Positions 25,162-33,607 are shown, counted from the first letter of the stretch. The stretch: 64,000 nucleotides of DNA from JADFNB01 sp036397455 (GCA_036397455.1 DASWIX010000076.1:1-64000), one strand, 5' to 3'. Program-made: numbers and translations. Notes: a model not told the origin generated them from the letters alone.

Positions 25162-28100
25162 GTGTTACGTCTGCCCCTGATCACCTTCCTGCTCACCGTT
25201 ACCCTCACGCCATCACTGGCGGCCCAGGGGACGAGGCTGCTGCGCCAACCCACCGTGAGCCAGCAAGAGATCGCGTTCACCTATGGGGCCGACCTCTGGA
25301 TCGTCGCCCGTTCAGGCGGGGAGGCCCGCCGCCTGACCAGCACACCGGCCGTCGAGAGCGACCCGCATTTCTCTCCTGACGGATCACGGATCGCCTTTAC
25401 CTCCAACCGCTCCGGCATGCCGCAGGTCTATGTCGTGAGCCGGGATGGCGGGGAACCGACCCGGTTGACGTGGCATCCCACTCCGTCCCTGGCTCGTGGG
25501 TGGACGCCCGACGGCAGCAGGGTGTTTTACGCTTCTGCGCGCGACGCCGCACCCCAATTCTACAACCGCCTGTGGTCCGTGGCGCGCACCGGCGGCCCGT
25601 CCACGATGGTGCCGGCACCCTGGGGCTTCGACGGTTCCTATTCCCCGGATGGCCGACGCCTCGTCGTGGACCGGATGAGCCGGTGGGACGGCGAGTGGCG
25701 CAGCTATCGCGGTGGCCAGAATACGGCGCTCACCATCCTCACACTCGGCGATCTCGGCGAGGTGATGATCCCCAACACCGACCGCGCGATGGACATCGAG
25801 CCCGTGTGGCTCGGGAACACGATCTACTTCCTGTCCGATCGTGACTGGGCCACCAATGTGTGGGCCTACGATGTGGCCGGCGGCACCCTGCGCCAGATCA
25901 CCCACGAAGCCGACGTGGACATCAAGGCCCTCGCCGCCGGCGCGGGGCAACTGGTCTATGAGCACGACGGCTGGATTCATCTGCTGGACCCGGCCACCGG
26001 AGAGAGCCGGCGCGTGGACATCACGGTCCACGGCGATTTCCCGTGGGCCGAGCCGCGATGGGAAGATGTGTCGGACCGTGTGGCCGCCGCGTCGTTGTCG
26101 GCAACGGGGCAGCGGGTGCTGATGGAAGCGCGCGGCGAGATCTGGACCGTGCCGGTTGAACACGGGGATGCCAGGAACCTCACCCGAAGTTCCGCCGCGG
26201 CCGACCGGACGCCGATCTGGTCGCCGGACGGGTTGCAGGTGGCGTGGTTCTCGAGCGACGGCGGCAACTACGACCTCCTCATCGCCGCCCAGGACGGCAT
26301 GGGCACACCACGCCGCCTATCGATCGCCCCGTCCAAGATGGGCTGGGACCCGGTATGGTCACCCGATGGGAGCCTCATCGCGTTCGCGGACGACGATGCC
26401 CGCGTGCGGGTCATCGAGGCGGCAACCGGGAACATCAGAACGGCAGACGTCAACGGTACGGTCTTCGACCTTGGCAACCGAGGTCTTCGGTGGTCGCCGG
26501 ATTCCAAGTGGCTCGCGTATCCAAAGGTCTTCCCCAACCAGTATCACCGCATCGTCGTGTGGTCGGTGGAAAACGGAGCGGCGCGTCCAATCACGGATGC
26601 GCTGGCCGATGCCATCGCCCCGGCATGGGACCGCGACGGACGGCATCTCTATTTTCTGGCCTCGACCGACCTGGCCCTCGGATCGGGCTGGCTCAACCTG
26701 AGCAGTCTTCAGGCCGACCCCAGGTACGCACCGTACGCCATGGTGCTCAGGAACGATGACCCGACGCCGTTCCCACTCCGCAGTGATGAGGAACCGGCAC
26801 AACCGCCCGGGGACGATGCCAACGCCAAGGCCGACTCCGGATCCGTCACCGTGCGGATAGACTTTGACGGCATCGCGCGCCGCATCGTGGCGTTACCGAT
26901 GCCGGCCAGGCGCTACGGCACGGTGCTGGCCGGGCCCAAGGGATCGGTATTCATCGGCGAGGCGGTGGAGAACGAGCCGGGCGAGCTGTTGCACAAGTTC
27001 GTCCTGAAGGATGCCAAGGCGTCCGAATTCGCCAGCGCCGTGAGTCAGGTGTCGATTTCCGGGGACGGAAAAAAGTTGCTGTTCCGGGTCGACAGGACCT
27101 GGCGCGTGGTCGGGACCGGAACCAAACCCGAGCCCGGCAAGGGCACCGTCACCGTGGCGCTCCGCATGCAGCTCGACCGGATGGCCGAGTGGCGCCAGAT
27201 GTTCGATGACGTGTGGCGCTTCGAGCGGGAGTACTTCTACGATCCCGGCATGCACGGGAACGACTGGGATGCCGTGCGTGAGCGCTACCGGCCGCTGGTC
27301 CCGTTTGTGCGGCACCGGGCCGACCTCAACTACGTGTTCGATCAGGTAAACGGCGAACTCTCGGTGGGTCACTCCTTCGTGCGCGGCGGGGACTTCCCGG
27401 ACGTCGACACCATCCGGGTTGGTCTGCTGGGCGCGGACCTGGTGGCCGAGCGCGGCCGTTGGCGCATCCAGCGCATCTACCGACTCGAAAGCTGGAACCC
27501 CGGCCTGTCGGCCCCGCTGGACCGGCCGGGCCTGCGGGTGCGTGAAGGCGATTACCTGCTCCAGGTCAACGGGGTTGAGCTGACCGCCGCTGACGATCCG
27601 TATCGGTTGTTGGACGGGACGGCCGGGCGCCAGACGGTGCTGCAGTTCAGCCGCCAACCGAACGCGGATGGGGCATGGACCGAGACGGTAGAGCCGATCC
27701 GCAGTGAGTTCCAGTTGCGCCAGCGCGCCTGGGTCGAGGACAATCGTCGCAAGGTCGATTCCCTGTCAGGCGGGCGGCTGGCCTACGTCTGGGTCCCCAA
27801 CACGGGACAGGGCGGCTATACCTCGTTCAACCGGTATTTCTTCGCCCAGCAAGACAAACTGGGAGCGGTGATTGACGAGCGGTACAACCAGGGCGGATTT
27901 GCCGACGACTACATGGTAGACCACCTCTCGCGCTTTTTGCGGGGGGCACTCACCAACGAGGCGGACGGCGGATCACCCATGCCGCTGCCGCAGGGCGTGC
28001 TGGGGCCCAAGGTGTTGCTCATCAATGAGGAGTCGGGATCGGGCGGCGACTACTTCCCGTGGACCTTCCGGCAATTGCAGATCGGGCCGCTGATCGGGCG

Positions 28101-28395
28101 ACGCACGTGGGGCGGTCTGGTTGCCAACTCCTCGCCGTACCCGACCATTGACGGTGGGCGCGTGACGGCACCGTACCCCGCAGTGTACGATCCGATCAAT
28201 CAACGCTACATGGCCGAAAACGAGGGCATTCCGCCCGACATCGAGGTGATCAACGACGCGCGGTCGGTAGCGCAGGGCGGCGATCCGCAGTTGGAACGCG
28301 CGGTCGCTGAGGCCCTGCGGCTGGTTGAGGCCGCGAACCAGCGGCCGCTCACCGTGCCACCGTTCTCACGCCCCTCCCGCAGACCGGGAAAGTAG
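25162..28395 (+). CDS. secreted tricorn-like S41 protease with beta-propeller
   Basis: A 1077-aa protease. Signal peptide LRLPLITFLLTVTLTPSLAAQG. Beta-propeller repeats follow (about 25-550) with motifs such as DPHFSPDGSRIAFTSNRSG, ..TPIWSPDGLQVAWFSSDGG and DPVWSPDGSLIAFADDD. Next is a C1-type helical region (RQMFDDVWRFEREYFYDPGMHGNDWDAV), a PDZ segment (LRVREGDYLLQVNGVELTA) and the S41 core (YVWVPNTGQGGY.SF; DERYNQGG). The nucleophile is Ser960 in ESGSGGDYFPW, followed by NEGIPPDIEV. Tricorn-family enzymes degrade peptides. The signal peptide places this one in the periplasm. Start: GTG with GGAG 6 nt upstream, preferred over a TTG ten codons earlier. Confidence 0.94.
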   Translation: MLRLPLITFLLTVTLTPSLAAQGTRLLRQPTVSQQEIAFTYGADLWIVARSGGEARRLTSTPAVESDPHFSPDGSRIAFTSNRSGMPQVYVVSRDGGEPTRLTWHPTPSLARGWTPDGSRVFYASARDAAPQFYNRLWSVARTGGPSTMVPAPWGFDGSYSPDGRRLVVDRMSRWDGEWRSYRGGQNTALTILTLGDLGEVMIPNTDRAMDIEPVWLGNTIYFLSDRDWATNVWAYDVAGGTLRQITHEADVDIKALAAGAGQLVYEHDGWIHLLDPATGESRRVDITVHGDFPWAEPRWEDVSDRVAAASLSATGQRVLMEARGEIWTVPVEHGDARNLTRSSAAADRTPIWSPDGLQVAWFSSDGGNYDLLIAAQDGMGTPRRLSIAPSKMGWDPVWSPDGSLIAFADDDARVRVIEAATGNIRTADVNGTVFDLGNRGLRWSPDSKWLAYPKVFPNQYHRIVVWSVENGAARPITDALADAIAPAWDRDGRHLYFLASTDLALGSGWLNLSSLQADPRYAPYAMVLRNDDPTPFPLRSDEEPAQPPGDDANAKADSGSVTVRIDFDGIARRIVALPMPARRYGTVLAGPKGSVFIGEAVENEPGELLHKFVLKDAKASEFASAVSQVSISGDGKKLLFRVDRTWRVVGTGTKPEPGKGTVTVALRMQLDRMAEWRQMFDDVWRFEREYFYDPGMHGNDWDAVRERYRPLVPFVRHRADLNYVFDQVNGELSVGHSFVRGGDFPDVDTIRVGLLGADLVAERGRWRIQRIYRLESWNPGLSAPLDRPGLRVREGDYLLQVNGVELTAADDPYRLLDGTAGRQTVLQFSRQPNADGAWTETVEPIRSEFQLRQRAWVEDNRRKVDSLSGGRLAYVWVPNTGQGGYTSFNRYFFAQQDKLGAVIDERYNQGGFADDYMVDHLSRFLRGALTNEADGGSPMPLPQGVLGPKVLLINEESGSGGDYFPWTFRQLQIGPLIGRRTWGGLVANSSPYPTIDGGRVTAPYPAVYDPINQRYMAENEGIPPDIEVINDARSVAQGGDPQLERAVAEALRLVEAANQRPLTVPPFSRPSRRPGK

Positions 28396-28450
28396 GCAGC
28401 GGCGCCGGGTTGCCCCCTTCGGCAGCCCGGCTCCCCGAGGTGTCGTGGGC

Positions 28451-29605
28451 GTGACCGACTCATCACCGCGCTGTGCCGGTTGCGACCGGCCGCTGGACCC
28501 GGACGACCAGTACTGTTCCCGGTGCGGCACGCCGACGCCCACGAACCTCGATCCGGAAGTCACCCTCGTCGTCGATGACGGGTCGGAAGATTCGGCGTCG
28601 CTTGGCGTCGCCGCCGAGGTCCCCGACTCGGAAGCGCCACCCCCGGGGGCCAGCTTCAAGGTCCGGTTTCGGCACGTACTCGGCGCGGAATACGAACTGC
28701 TTTCCTTGATAGGCCAGGGTGGGTTCGCGCGCGTATACAAGGCACGGGACCGGCGACTCGACCGGCTGGTGGCCATCAAGGTCATTCGGCCCGACGTGGT
28801 CGACACGAAGCGCTTCGTCGAGAGCTTCCGATCCGAAGGGATCGCGTTGGCGAAGCTCCGTCATCCCGGGATCGTCCCGATCTACGACATTCGCGAGCGG
28901 GGCGGATTGATCTACTACATCATGCCGTTCGTCCAGGGGACGACCCTCGAGGAGCGGCTGGAACGGGGGCGCCTGCCACCGTACGAATCGAGACGCATCC
29001 TCAGCGAACTGACCGACGCGCTATCGGCGGCCCATCGGGCCAACATGGTCCACCTGGACATCAAGCCGGCCAACGTGTTCCTGGAGGGCGACCACCAGAA
29101 AGTGCTGCTGATGGATTTCGGGACCGCCATGGCGGTCACGGAACAGGTCGAAGAAGGGTCGCTCGGGGCGGTGGTGGGGACGCCCGCGTACATGTCACCC
29201 GAACAGGCACAGGGACTGCCGGAGATCGACCACCGGTCGGACATCTATTCGCTGGGCGCCCTCGGATATCGCATGCTGCTGGGGCGGCCCCCGTTCAGCG
29301 GGCGGGATGCCACCGAAATACTCCTGAAGCACATCAAGGACGCCCCGGTGCCCATCCGCGACATCAACCCCACCATACCGAAAGACTTCGCGGACGCCAT
29401 TATGAAATGCCTGGCAAAGGACCAGTGGGACCGGTTCGCCACCGCGAAGAAACTTGGCAGTGCGCTCGACGCGGTGGAGTTCTTCACCACTCGGCGGGAT
29501 ACGGCACCCCAGGTGGCGTCGACGACGACGAACGTCACCATCGTGGCCATCATCGCCGTCGTCGCGCTCGTCGTCGGGCTGCTGGCCGGTCTCGTGATTG
29601 GCTAG
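28451..29605 (+). CDS. tail-anchored Ser/Thr protein kinase with N-terminal zinc ribbon
   Basis: A 384-aa kinase. A zinc ribbon opens it: CAGC (8-11) and CSRC (22-25). The kinase domain follows: Gly-loop IGQGGFARVYKA (88-98), VAIK (Lys110), HLDIKPANV (Asp203), DFG (222-224), SPEQAQG as the activation segment end, and DIYSLGALGYRMLLGRPPF. One C-terminal TM segment (VTIVAIIAVVALVVGLLAGLVIG) ends the protein with no extracellular sensor domain, so it is a tail-anchored cytoplasmic kinase. Start GTG chosen with GAGG upstream; another GTG two codons earlier is possible. It lies 55 bp after the tricorn-like gene. Confidence 0.93.
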   Translation: MTDSSPRCAGCDRPLDPDDQYCSRCGTPTPTNLDPEVTLVVDDGSEDSASLGVAAEVPDSEAPPPGASFKVRFRHVLGAEYELLSLIGQGGFARVYKARDRRLDRLVAIKVIRPDVVDTKRFVESFRSEGIALAKLRHPGIVPIYDIRERGGLIYYIMPFVQGTTLEERLERGRLPPYESRRILSELTDALSAAHRANMVHLDIKPANVFLEGDHQKVLLMDFGTAMAVTEQVEEGSLGAVVGTPAYMSPEQAQGLPEIDHRSDIYSLGALGYRMLLGRPPFSGRDATEILLKHIKDAPVPIRDINPTIPKDFADAIMKCLAKDQWDRFATAKKLGSALDAVEFFTTRRDTAPQVASTTTNVTIVAIIAVVALVVGLLAGLVIG

Positions 29606-29709
29606 CGGCTCTGACGAGCGCCCGCGACCCTCAGTGAAGGCCGGTACCGAAATGCGGGCGATTGCTCCGAGGTGCTGCGCGACGGCACAAAACAACTTAC
29701 TTTACATTG

Positions 29710-29732
29710 GCACGCAGGGTTCTTCTGCGTGC
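29710..29732. other. 8-bp hairpin upstream of the protease gene
   Basis: A perfect inverted repeat GCACGCAG / CTGCGTGC (29710-29717 and 29725-29732, 7-nt loop) between the kinase stop and the protease start, about 33 nt before the ATG. No T-run follows, so it is not a standard intrinsic terminator. It could be a 5'-UTR element of the protease mRNA or an operator. Confidence 0.4.
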
Positions 29733-29765
29733 GACGCGTCCCGCCCACCGACCGAATCGAGTGTC

Positions 29766-31145
29766 ATGATCCCGCTTTCTCCGCGCGACCCCGCCTTGTT
29801 ATTCGCCGTCATCTCGCTCTTGGTTGTTGCTTGCACGCAAGATGACGGACTCCAACCAACGGAGCCTCCCACTCTCGCTATGAGGTCGTCGGACCGAAGC
29901 GGTGGCACACTGGATGAGGTGTACATCAGACTCAACGAAGCCGTACCGGAGTTCGCCGGGTTGTACTTTGACTCGACGAGCACGCTGGTGCTTAAAGTGA
30001 CTCGACCGGAGCGGGCGGCGCAGGTCTTAGCGTCGCTTGGTACGAATGATGCGCTTGCGGCCGTCGAAGGGGTACGGTCTGCGATCGAACACGGGCGGAC
30101 GCGTTTCGAGTTCGCCGCCGTGTCGTTCCGGGAGCTGCTTGCTTGGGTAGACTCCCTATACATGCTGCGTCCGGAAGGGATGGTCTGGCTTGACGCGGAT
30201 GAAATGAACAACCGGGTGGCCATCGGAGTAGAAAACAGCGAGGCTATTGTGCGTGTCGAAGCCGCAGCCGTCGGTCTCGGGATACCCCGGGTCATGTTCC
30301 AGATAGATGTCACGGGACGCCCGCGGCGGCAGACATCCCTGCGTGACCGCATCCGGCCGATACCCGGGGGGGTGAAGGCTGACGGAGCGCTCGCATGCAC
30401 CATCGGGGCCAATGCCGAGACGGGGACCTCGTCCGGGTTCATCATCAGTTCGCATTGCACGCCGGGTTGGGGGGTGGTGGACGGCAGGGCGTTCTACCAG
30501 AATGCAATTGGATCGGGCAACTTCGTCGGGTTCGAGGTGGCAGACCCGCCGCTCATTCCTCCGCAGACGTACTGTAATCCGGTCATCAATCCTTCTTGCT
30601 GCTCTGCACCCGATGGGTGTCGCTACAGCGATGCGGCGTTCGTTGCGTATGCGGTCGGGACCAGCCATCAATTCGGTCTGCTCGCGCGTCCAACCAACTT
30701 CACGGGGAGCACGACGATCAACTCATCCAAGCCGCGGTTCGTCATCGGGAGCGCGCCGCTGACCATCCTGCCGCTGGGCGCCGTCGTGTACAAGAGTGGG
30801 CAGGCCGGTGGCGCCAGGACCGGCACCGTCACGGGTACGTGTTTTCGATACCTGAAGTGGTTCGACACGTCGAGGGGGGACAACGTAACAGCGGACCTAC
30901 TCTGTCAGACGCAAGCGAACTACCAGGGTGCCGGTGGAGATAGCGGAGGCCCGGTGTTCACGTGGGATGGGTTGAGCGACACCGTGACGTTCCGCGGCAT
31001 CCACAACGGGCTGACTTGCGACGGGTGTTTCACATCTACGCACTTCAGTCCGTGGCGGTACATATCCCTGGACTTCAGTGGCGTGCTGGAAGGTCTGAGC
31101 GTCTCCGTCGACGGTGGCGAAGGGCCCCCGGGCGGCCCAGGTTGA
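29766..31145 (+). CDS. trypsin-fold serine protease lipoprotein (alpha-lytic/streptogrisin-like)
   Basis: A 459-aa lipoprotein: hydrophobic signal, lipobox L-V-V-A-C (Cys23). A pro-region (about 55-150: YFDSTSTLVLKVTRPERAAQVLASL ... FEFAAVSFRELLAWVDSLYML) resembles the chaperone pro-peptide of alpha-lytic and streptogrisin-type proteases. The mature domain has GFIISSHCT (His230), YSDAAFV (Asp289) and GAGGDSGGPVF (Ser393), a complete S1 triad. Several Cys pairs likely form disulfides. ATG chosen because it begins the signal. The base composition is slightly less GC-rich than neighbours, which could hint at transfer. The next gene, 22 bp on, may encode its inhibitor. Confidence 0.88.
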   Translation: MIPLSPRDPALLFAVISLLVVACTQDDGLQPTEPPTLAMRSSDRSGGTLDEVYIRLNEAVPEFAGLYFDSTSTLVLKVTRPERAAQVLASLGTNDALAAVEGVRSAIEHGRTRFEFAAVSFRELLAWVDSLYMLRPEGMVWLDADEMNNRVAIGVENSEAIVRVEAAAVGLGIPRVMFQIDVTGRPRRQTSLRDRIRPIPGGVKADGALACTIGANAETGTSSGFIISSHCTPGWGVVDGRAFYQNAIGSGNFVGFEVADPPLIPPQTYCNPVINPSCCSAPDGCRYSDAAFVAYAVGTSHQFGLLARPTNFTGSTTINSSKPRFVIGSAPLTILPLGAVVYKSGQAGGARTGTVTGTCFRYLKWFDTSRGDNVTADLLCQTQANYQGAGGDSGGPVFTWDGLSDTVTFRGIHNGLTCDGCFTSTHFSPWRYISLDFSGVLEGLSVSVDGGEGPPGGPG

Positions 31146-31167
31146 ACTCGGAAAGAGCGAGGTTTGC

Positions 31168-31719
31168 ATGAGGGGACGAGTCTTGGTCCGATTCGCGAGC
31201 GCCTTGGCGTTCGTGGCTGCCTGTACGCAAGGGCTCGACCCGGCCGGGAACGACGGGACGACGACCGACGCAGCCGATTTCAAATCGTTCCTCGGTTTGC
31301 CGGAGTGGAATGGGATTCTGGAGCTCCAGGTGCAAGTCCGAAGGAGTGGTGGTGAACCCATCCGTGCCGGCTCGCGGTTCCGGGAATATGGGGCGCAGGT
31401 GACTGCGAGGAACGTTGGGGCGGTTGCCCTGGTTGGTGAGACCCACCCCGACTATTGGTGGTTCCGGGCGTACGCCTCGCCGGAGCGGTCGGGTGATCCT
31501 GTGTGGAGTGGCCCCCTCTTCAACCCCCGGCAGTTTCTCGAGTCGGTGGACATCCGCCCCGGGGAATCGCGCCTGTTCATGGGCGGCGATCTCCCCGTAC
31601 CCGATACCGTGCCCGCCGGAACCTACTATTTCACAGCAAGCCTGAAGTTCACGCCGGACCTTCACACATACTTCCGGACAGCGTTCTTTCCGGCAGGGCA
31701 GGCGACCGTACATCCTTAA
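31168..31719 (+). CDS. lipoprotein with a BsuPI-like domain, candidate protease inhibitor
   Basis: A 183-aa lipoprotein with lipobox F-V-A-A-C (Cys15). After a linker comes an immunoglobulin-like beta domain: LELQVQVRRSGGEP, AQVTARNVG, YWWFRAY, DPVWSGPLF, IRPGESRLF and VPAGTYYFTASLKF. The order (a non-polar 'VW' strand, a 'PGES' turn, then 'PAGTY' strand) is the pattern of BsuPI, the intracellular proteinase inhibitor family. It follows a secreted S1 protease by 22 bp with GCGAGG before its ATG. An inhibitor or immunity role is inferred from this pairing and a visual fold match only. Confidence 0.6.
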   Translation: MRGRVLVRFASALAFVAACTQGLDPAGNDGTTTDAADFKSFLGLPEWNGILELQVQVRRSGGEPIRAGSRFREYGAQVTARNVGAVALVGETHPDYWWFRAYASPERSGDPVWSGPLFNPRQFLESVDIRPGESRLFMGGDLPVPDTVPAGTYYFTASLKFTPDLHTYFRTAFFPAGQATVHP

Positions 31720-31924
31720 GGAGCGGCGGTAGGCTCGAAGAGAGGCGCTCCTCCCGAACGAGCTACCGGATTCAATCTTGCCGGGGTGCCTTCTCCAATC
31801 GCTCCACAGCCGGACCATGAGTTCGGCCGGGTCTTCTCGTATGCCACGCCGCTCCGCACCCAGCACCTGCTGCAGGCGGTCCTGGTCGACTCTCGGATCG
31901 ACCCCGTCGCTCAAGGCTAGGTGA

Positions 31925-32080
31925 GCCAGTGACGGGCCACACGGGTGGCGGTCGACTGCGATCGTGAGCACGCGGACCCATCCGGGCGCCGGCGTGAAGT
32001 GGCCAACGAGTTTCGTCGCGACCTATGATTCGACGGCCGGGACGTACCGGTTCGCGTTCTCGGGGTTCTCGACGGAATAG
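31925..32080 (+). pseudogene. orphan C-terminal fragment of a secreted beta protein
   Basis: A 51-codon plus-strand frame between two stops ends with PTSFVATYDSTAGTYRFAFSGFSTE, a strand pattern like the end of the neighbouring BsuPI-like lipoprotein (AGTY.FTAS). It has no start codon or ribosome binding site. It may be the tail of a lost paralogue, left by the rearrangement that brought in the kinase and transposase remnants next door. Weak evidence. Confidence 0.3.
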
Positions 32081-32132
32081 CGGATGGCAAGCGGGGGATG
32101 GTCGCCGGCGGGTGGAGACGGGCGGGGATGGT

Positions 32133-32321
32133 TTACTCGATGTGACCGAGCTGGGCGACCAACGCCGCCGCCGACCGGACCCGATTCTCCGGGTCCTTGG
32201 CCAACAGCTTCATGATCACGGCCGACAGCGCCGGCGGCACCTCGGGATTCAGTTCGCTCGGCGCAACGGCTTCCTCTTTCATCACTTTCGTGATGAGCGA
32301 CACCGGCGTCGCTCCGACCAC
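32133..32321 (-). pseudogene. C-lobe remnant of a Ser/Thr protein kinase
   Basis: About 60 codons read GATPVSLITKVMKEEAVAPSELN, then PEVPPALSAVIMKLLAKDPENRVRSAAALVAQL and a stop. This is the end of a Hanks-type kinase domain (subdomains X-XI; compare LLKHIKDAPVPIRDINP.IPKDFADAIMKCLAKDQ in the intact kinase at 28.5-29.6 kb). The upstream part of the kinase is missing. In its place lies the truncated ISL3 transposase in the same orientation. Confidence 0.75.
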
Positions 32322-32867
32322 TCCAGAGCAACCGCTTGCGCTCAAGGTCATAGACGTTGGTCACGTAGACGTGACCCTTCTTCCGCGAGATCTCGTCGAT
32401 GCCAATATAGATCACGCCCGAGAGATCGCGATGCGCCAACCCGTGCTCCACCCCGCCGCCACAGCCTTCGCCACCGTCCCCCACGAACACCGGAACAGCC
32501 GCGCGACCTGCTGCTACGGCAGCACCCGGGTCCACGTCGCGATCGTGACCATCAGCGCGCGCGTGAAGCGCTGCTTGCCCAGGACCCACGGCATCGCCTC
32601 GACGTGGACCCCCGCGCAGTGCTCGCAGCTGACCCGTCTCGGCTCGTAAACCAGCTCCACCGAGATCCCCCACAGCGGCACGTGGCGAAAGCGCGTGCGC
32701 GGGCGCGTGTCGCGGTACCAGCCCCGTGCTCCGCACTGGCCACAGCGCGGCCCGAAGCGCCCGTCTGGCGCCAGCTCCACCGACAAGCCCCCCGTGTCCC
32801 CCACCACCGACACGACCCGAAACCCTTGCAACTCCACCGTTGCTTTGACCAGATTTGCCACGAGCAT
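32322..32867 (-). pseudogene. decayed ISL3-family transposase (nonsense, frameshift, truncated)
   Basis: The N-terminal part (RFGPRCGQCGARGWYRDTRPRTRFRHVPLWGISVELVYEPRRVSCEHC) is the zinc-finger region of ISL3 transposases. It is interrupted at V-L-P-stop, where TAG replaces an expected TGG (about 32514-32516), and continues in frame as QQVARLFRCSWGTVAKAV. A one-base shift near 32455-32460 leads into another frame with the catalytic start GVIYIGIDEISRKKGHVYVTNVYDLERKRLLWSG. The rest, including two catalytic acidic residues, is gone: the frame runs into kinase-derived sequence at about 32321. Non-functional. No terminal inverted repeats were identified. Confidence 0.82.
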
Positions 32868-32986
32868 GAGTCCCCTCTCAGATACGAAGGCGGTTTCCCA
32901 ACTCCTAAGTACCTGATGGGACTCATGTTCTTCAACGTTCAGCGACCCTCATCCCGCACCGATTCGTGGGACGAACCACAAACCAA

Positions 32987-33060
32987 TAGCGGAGGAGGGA
33001 TTCGAACCCCCGACACGCGGATTATGATTCCGCTGCTCTAACCAACTGAGCTACTCCGCC
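32987..33060 (-). tRNA. tRNA-Met (anticodon CAU)
   Basis: A full 74-nt cloverleaf: acceptor GGCGGAG with CTCCGCT, discriminator A, D-stem GCTC/GAGC, anticodon stem GCGGA/TCCGC with loop ATCATAA (anticodon CAU), and T-arm with TTCGAAT. CCA is not encoded. It lacks initiator features. An Ile2 (lysidine-modified CAU) identity cannot be excluded by eye. The -10 TATATT (33069-33074, minus strand) lies upstream. Confidence 0.93.
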
Positions 33061-33289
33061 CTGACTGCAATATAGTGGCCCATCGGAGGGATTCGACGCC
33101 GAACCGAGCGAGCCCGCGGGCCGCGGGCGACCCGAGGTGAGACGGGAACCGGCACGCGCATGCGTGACGGTTCACCCCCCGACACGCGGATTATGATTCC
33201 GCTGCTCTAACCAACTGAGCTACTCCGCCCAGACTCGCAATATAGTGGCGCATCGGGAGGATTCGACGCCGAACCGAGCGAGCCCGCGG
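33006..33289. repeat. ~115-bp direct repeat duplicating tRNA promoter and 5' half
   Basis: Copy A (about 33006-33120) and copy B (about 33175-33289) match almost base for base over the tRNA 5' part, the promoter and a further ~45 bp ending gagcccgcgg, with only a handful of differences. About 54 bp of unrelated sequence separates them. This is a partial tandem duplication centred on the tRNA promoter. Confidence 0.88.
33174..33229 (-). pseudogene. truncated tRNA-Met copy (5' ~56 nt)
   Basis: An exact duplicate of the tRNA from its 5' end through the anticodon arm and variable loop, then diverging at the T-arm (GGGGGG followed by TGAACC instead of TTCGAAT). The T-arm and the 3' acceptor strand are missing, so it cannot fold to a tRNA. 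Its own -10 TATATT is retained at 33239-33244. Confidence 0.88.
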
Positions 33290-33334
33290 CACCGCCAGTC
33301 TTCGACCCTCGGACCGTCCTTCGAACCGTCTTGG

Positions 33335-33607
33335 CTACGGCACCACCTTGTACAACGCCTCGCCGTCACGAATCATCCCGAACCGCTCGCGCGCCACCCG
33401 TTCCTGGGTCGTCGAATCCGTTTCCAGCGCTTCGGCAACGACCGAGAGGCTGTCGAGTTCGACGTACAGCCGATTGAGCGCGGCCTGTTCCGCGGACACC
33501 GAGCGCCGCAGTTGCCACCAATCGAGCGTCGAGTACTCGCCGCCCATGAACCCGAACGCCAACCCAGCGGCCAGCACGATCAGCGCGGCGAGGCGGGCGC
33601 GGCTCAC
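33335..33607 (-). CDS. ftsB: FtsB/DivIC-like septum formation protein
   Basis: A 90-aa bitopic protein: an N-terminal TM segment (RLAALIVLAAGLAFGFMGG), then a coiled coil (LRRSVSAEQAALNRLYVELDSLSVVAEALETD) and a terminal ERVARERFGMIRDGEALYKVV, the typical end of FtsB/DivIC proteins. FtsB joins FtsL and FtsQ in the divisome. It follows eno with a 4-nt overlap (GTGA). The eno-ftsB order is common in bacteria, which supports the call. Confidence 0.88.
   Translation of the reverse strand: MSRARLAALIVLAAGLAFGFMGGEYSTLDWWQLRRSVSAEQAALNRLYVELDSLSVVAEALETDSTTQERVARERFGMIRDGEALYKVVP

Noticed and set aside
31075..31971. Long minus-strand frame over the protease end and the BsuPI-like lipoprotein
   Set aside because: It lies antisense to two well-supported plus-strand genes with signals and motifs. 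Only its part beyond 31720 could be a remnant.
33174..33229. Second functional tRNA-Met gene
   Set aside because: The T-arm and the 3' acceptor strand are missing, so no cloverleaf can form.
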